A stretch of 64,000 nucleotides of DNA. Source: JAHECQ01 sp047638695 (lineage in GTDB: Bacteria > Actinomycetota > Acidimicrobiia > Acidimicrobiales > SZUA-35). This document shows, piece by piece, positions 61,887 to 64,000 of the stretch. A program made the translations under genes and the position numbers. Location of the stretch: the NCBI GenBank assembly GCA_047638695.1, contig JBLINY010000009.1, forward strand, positions 1 through 64,000, read 5' to 3'. The notes beneath the pieces were generated by a model. The model ran no database searches, was not told where the DNA came from, and was given only the letters and a program-made list of their open reading frames with translations. Each line of letters starts with the position of its first letter. Position 1 is the stretch's first letter.

Positions 61887-64000
61887 ATGCTGTCGCCTTA
61901 CCGAGTACTTGACCTCTCCGACGAGCGCGGACATCTGTGTGGGCAAATGTTGGCCGCCCTCGGGGCCGAGGTAATCGCCATTGAACCACCCAGCGGGTCG
62001 CGAGCGCGTCACATCGGTCCGTTCATCGACGGCATCGACGATGGCGAGCACTCGCTCACCCACTTTTCCTACAATCGGGGCAAGAAGTCGGTGGTGCTCA
62101 ACTTCGACCTGTTAGAGGAACGAGAGCGACTGTTTCACCTGATTGCCGCATCCGACGTGTTGATCGAATCCGATCGCCCTGGCCGTATGGCCGAACTCGG
62201 TCTTGGCTATGAGCAGGTGGCTGAGGAGTTCCCTCACCTTGTGTACGTCTCGATCAGCGCCTTCGGCCAGACAGGGCCGAAGGCCCACTGGGCGGCAACC
62301 GATCTCACGGTGATGGCCAGCGCCTGCACCATGTCGGTGACCGGAGACGAGGACCGACCACCCGTGAGAGTGACTGTCCCCCAGGGTTTCCACTTCGGCG
62401 CTGCTACCTCTGTCTCGGGCGTGATCGCCGCCCTCATCGAGCGCGACCACTCAGGCGAGGGACAGCACATTGACGCTGCTGCGCAACGCACAGCAACACT
62501 GGCGACACAGGCCGGCGTGCTCTCGACCGGCGTTGGAAGCATCGATGCCTCCCGTACCGCCGGGGGAGCCGTAACCGGGGCCATCAGGTTGCGGCTTGTG
62601 TACCCGGCGGCCGACGGGTTTGTCTCGATCACCCATGTTTTTGGCATGCCGATTGGGCAGAACACCCGTTGGCTCATGGACTGGGTGTGCGAGGCAGGGT
62701 TTTGTGACGAGGCCATGCGGGACAAGGATTGGGTTGGCTACCTGGTCGCACTTGAAAACGGCACGGAGCCAATTGCAGAGTGGGAAGCGGCCAAGGCAGC
62801 CGTGGCCGCCTTCACCAGCTCAAAGACCAAGGCCGAGTTGCTGGCCGGCGCTATGGAACGCCGTTTGCTGATGGCGCCGATCGCTACGCCGGCCGACGTC
62901 GTGGCCAGCGAGCAGCTGGCCGAGCGCGGCTTCCTCGAGGAGGTCGAGCACCCGGTAGCTGGCAAACTCCTCACCGTGCCGGGAGCGTTTGCAAAGTGTT
63001 CGGCCACGCCGTTGCGCCCGCTCGGTCCGGCACCGACCTTGGGCCAACACAACGATGCAATCCTGGGCAAAGGCCGGTTGTGGCCGCGACTCGACCTCAT
63101 TCCCCAGACTGGCTCACTCCGGCCTGACCTCGATCCCGCAGGCGACTTACCGCTGAGCGGGCTGAAGGTCCTCGACTTCACCTGGTCGATCGCCGGCCCG
63201 CACGCCGTACGCGTCCTGGCCGATCTGGGTGCCACGGTTGTGAAAGTCGAGTCGGCAAGCAAGCAGGATGCGGCTCGTGGGTACCGACCGGTACACAACG
63301 ACGAGGCTGGCATCGAGAACTCCGCCCTCTTTGACACCATGGCGGCTGGAAAGCGCAGCTTGGCCCTCGACATGTCGAAGCCGGGAGCGATCGAGGTCGT
63401 GCACGACCTCGTTGCTTGGGCCGATGTCGTCGCCGAGAGCTTCTCGCCACGAGCCATGCCCAAATGGGGACTCGACTACGAAAGCCTTCGGAAGATCAAT
63501 CCGGAGATCATCATGGTTTCAACCTGTTTGGCCGGTCAGACCGGACCGCTGGCCAACTTTGCCGGCTACGGGAATCTTGGGGCCGCTCTGGCCGGATTTT
63601 ATGGTCTGGCCGGCTGGCCCGACCGAGCACCGGCCGGGCCTTTCGGCGCCTACTCCGACTACACCTCGACCCACTTCCTGGCGGCAACAATGCTGGCTGC
63701 GATCGACCATCGCCGTCGCACCGGCGAGGGTCAATACATCGACTTGGCGCAGTCCGAAGCAGCGCAGCACTTCCTGTCACCAGCCCTCCTAGAGGTGACC
63801 GCGAACAATCGGGTGATGGAACGCGACGGCAACCGTGACCCACACATGGTTCCTCATGGCGTGTACCCCTCTGCCGAAGACGATTCTTGGATCGCCATTG
63901 CCTGTGAAGATGACGCACAGTGGCGAGCACTCGCGTCCATGATGGGTCGAGACGATCTGCTGAGCGACTCCGGGTTAGGCTCGCTCGCTGGCCGCCTGGC
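61887..64000 (+). CDS. Tandem two-domain family III CoA-transferase, 3' end beyond the window
   Basis: An open frame of 704 codons to the window edge with two CaiB/BaiF modules. Module 1 spans about residues 1-390 and module 2 starts near 415 (LSGLKVLDFTWSIAGPHAVRVLADLGATVVKVES). Module 2 keeps the catalytic Asp in AYSDYTSTHFL. Module 1 reads VTVPQGFHFGAATS at the equivalent place and has lost it; its N-terminus, RVLDLSDERGHLCGQMLAALGAEVIAIEPPSGSRA, is also divergent. Module 1 may serve only for structure or CoA binding. It is the last visible gene of the operon and probably activates or recycles the pathway acid. Confidence 0.88.
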   Translation, partial: MLSPYRVLDLSDERGHLCGQMLAALGAEVIAIEPPSGSRARHIGPFIDGIDDGEHSLTHFSYNRGKKSVVLNFDLLEERERLFHLIAASDVLIESDRPGRMAELGLGYEQVAEEFPHLVYVSISAFGQTGPKAHWAATDLTVMASACTMSVTGDEDRPPVRVTVPQGFHFGAATSVSGVIAALIERDHSGEGQHIDAAAQRTATLATQAGVLSTGVGSIDASRTAGGAVTGAIRLRLVYPAADGFVSITHVFGMPIGQNTRWLMDWVCEAGFCDEAMRDKDWVGYLVALENGTEPIAEWEAAKAAVAAFTSSKTKAELLAGAMERRLLMAPIATPADVVASEQLAERGFLEEVEHPVAGKLLTVPGAFAKCSATPLRPLGPAPTLGQHNDAILGKGRLWPRLDLIPQTGSLRPDLDPAGDLPLSGLKVLDFTWSIAGPHAVRVLADLGATVVKVESASKQDAARGYRPVHNDEAGIENSALFDTMAAGKRSLALDMSKPGAIEVVHDLVAWADVVAESFSPRAMPKWGLDYESLRKINPEIIMVSTCLAGQTGPLANFAGYGNLGAALAGFYGLAGWPDRAPAGPFGAYSDYTSTHFLAATMLAAIDHRRRTGEGQYIDLAQSEAAQHFLSPALLEVTANNRVMERDGNRDPHMVPHGVYPSAEDDSWIAIACEDDAQWRALASMMGRDDLLSDSGLGSLAGRL

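Overview
The window is GC-rich and densely coded on both strands. Its gene set points to an aerobic, heterotrophic high-GC actinobacterium, probably Acidimicrobiia (Ilumatobacter-like): F420-type luciferase-like oxidoreductases, PPOX flavoproteins, many family III CoA-transferases, an SCO6745-type protein, a DrrAB-type exporter and a GrdB-like selenoprotein. This placement is inferred from gene content; there is no rRNA or marker gene. No tRNA, rRNA, CRISPR array, transposase or prophage gene was seen.

Layout. (1) 1-34241 is a mosaic of short transcription units for oxidising unusual organic acids and alcohols: Rieske oxygenases, SDRs, F420-type oxidoreductases, a zinc alcohol dehydrogenase, an HSL-type esterase, family III CoA-transferases (one a tandem fusion), a 2-oxoglutarate oxygenase, a D-aminoacylase-like amidohydrolase, a metallo-beta-lactamase-fold hydrolase, two aldo/keto reductases, a Baeyer-Villiger monooxygenase, an acyl-CoA-dehydrogenase-type flavoprotein, an IlvD/Edd dehydratase and an ABC exporter. 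Four genes here are decayed: a Rieske oxygenase (5371-6427), a dehalogenase-like/Rieske chimera (14992-16188) and an FAD monooxygenase (32665-34241). (2) 34276-44591 is a cluster of oxidative lipid enzymes: desaturase, PaaX-like regulator, PhyH dioxygenase, cyclooxygenase/alpha-dioxygenase-type haem enzyme, lipoxygenase-like protein, DyP peroxidase, a small unknown protein and a catalase-related haemoprotein. It is followed by a cyclase/NTPase/TPR signalling protein (44551-47217). This is the best candidate for an undescribed system, plausibly making or breaking down oxylipins. (3) 47462-55369 holds a CoA-transferase, an MFS exporter, a selenoprotein read through an in-frame TGA with a SECIS-like hairpin, a dimethylformamidase-like protein, a kinase/PLP-enzyme pair and a PPOX protein. 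(4) 55450-64000 is a co-directional catabolic operon: extradiol-dioxygenase-like protein, acyl-CoA dehydrogenase, acyl-CoA ligase, F420-type oxidoreductase, SCP-x-type thiolase, DUF35 partner and a tandem CoA-transferase cut by the window edge. This is the kit expected for activation and side-chain or ring degradation of a steroid-, terpenoid- or aromatic-like acid.

Two genome-wide habits are visible. Many first genes have a TANNNT -10 box ending 5-8 nt before the start codon, as expected for leaderless mRNAs; this was used to choose several starts. Short 16-19 bp tandem duplications sit on or just behind stop codons of several genes.
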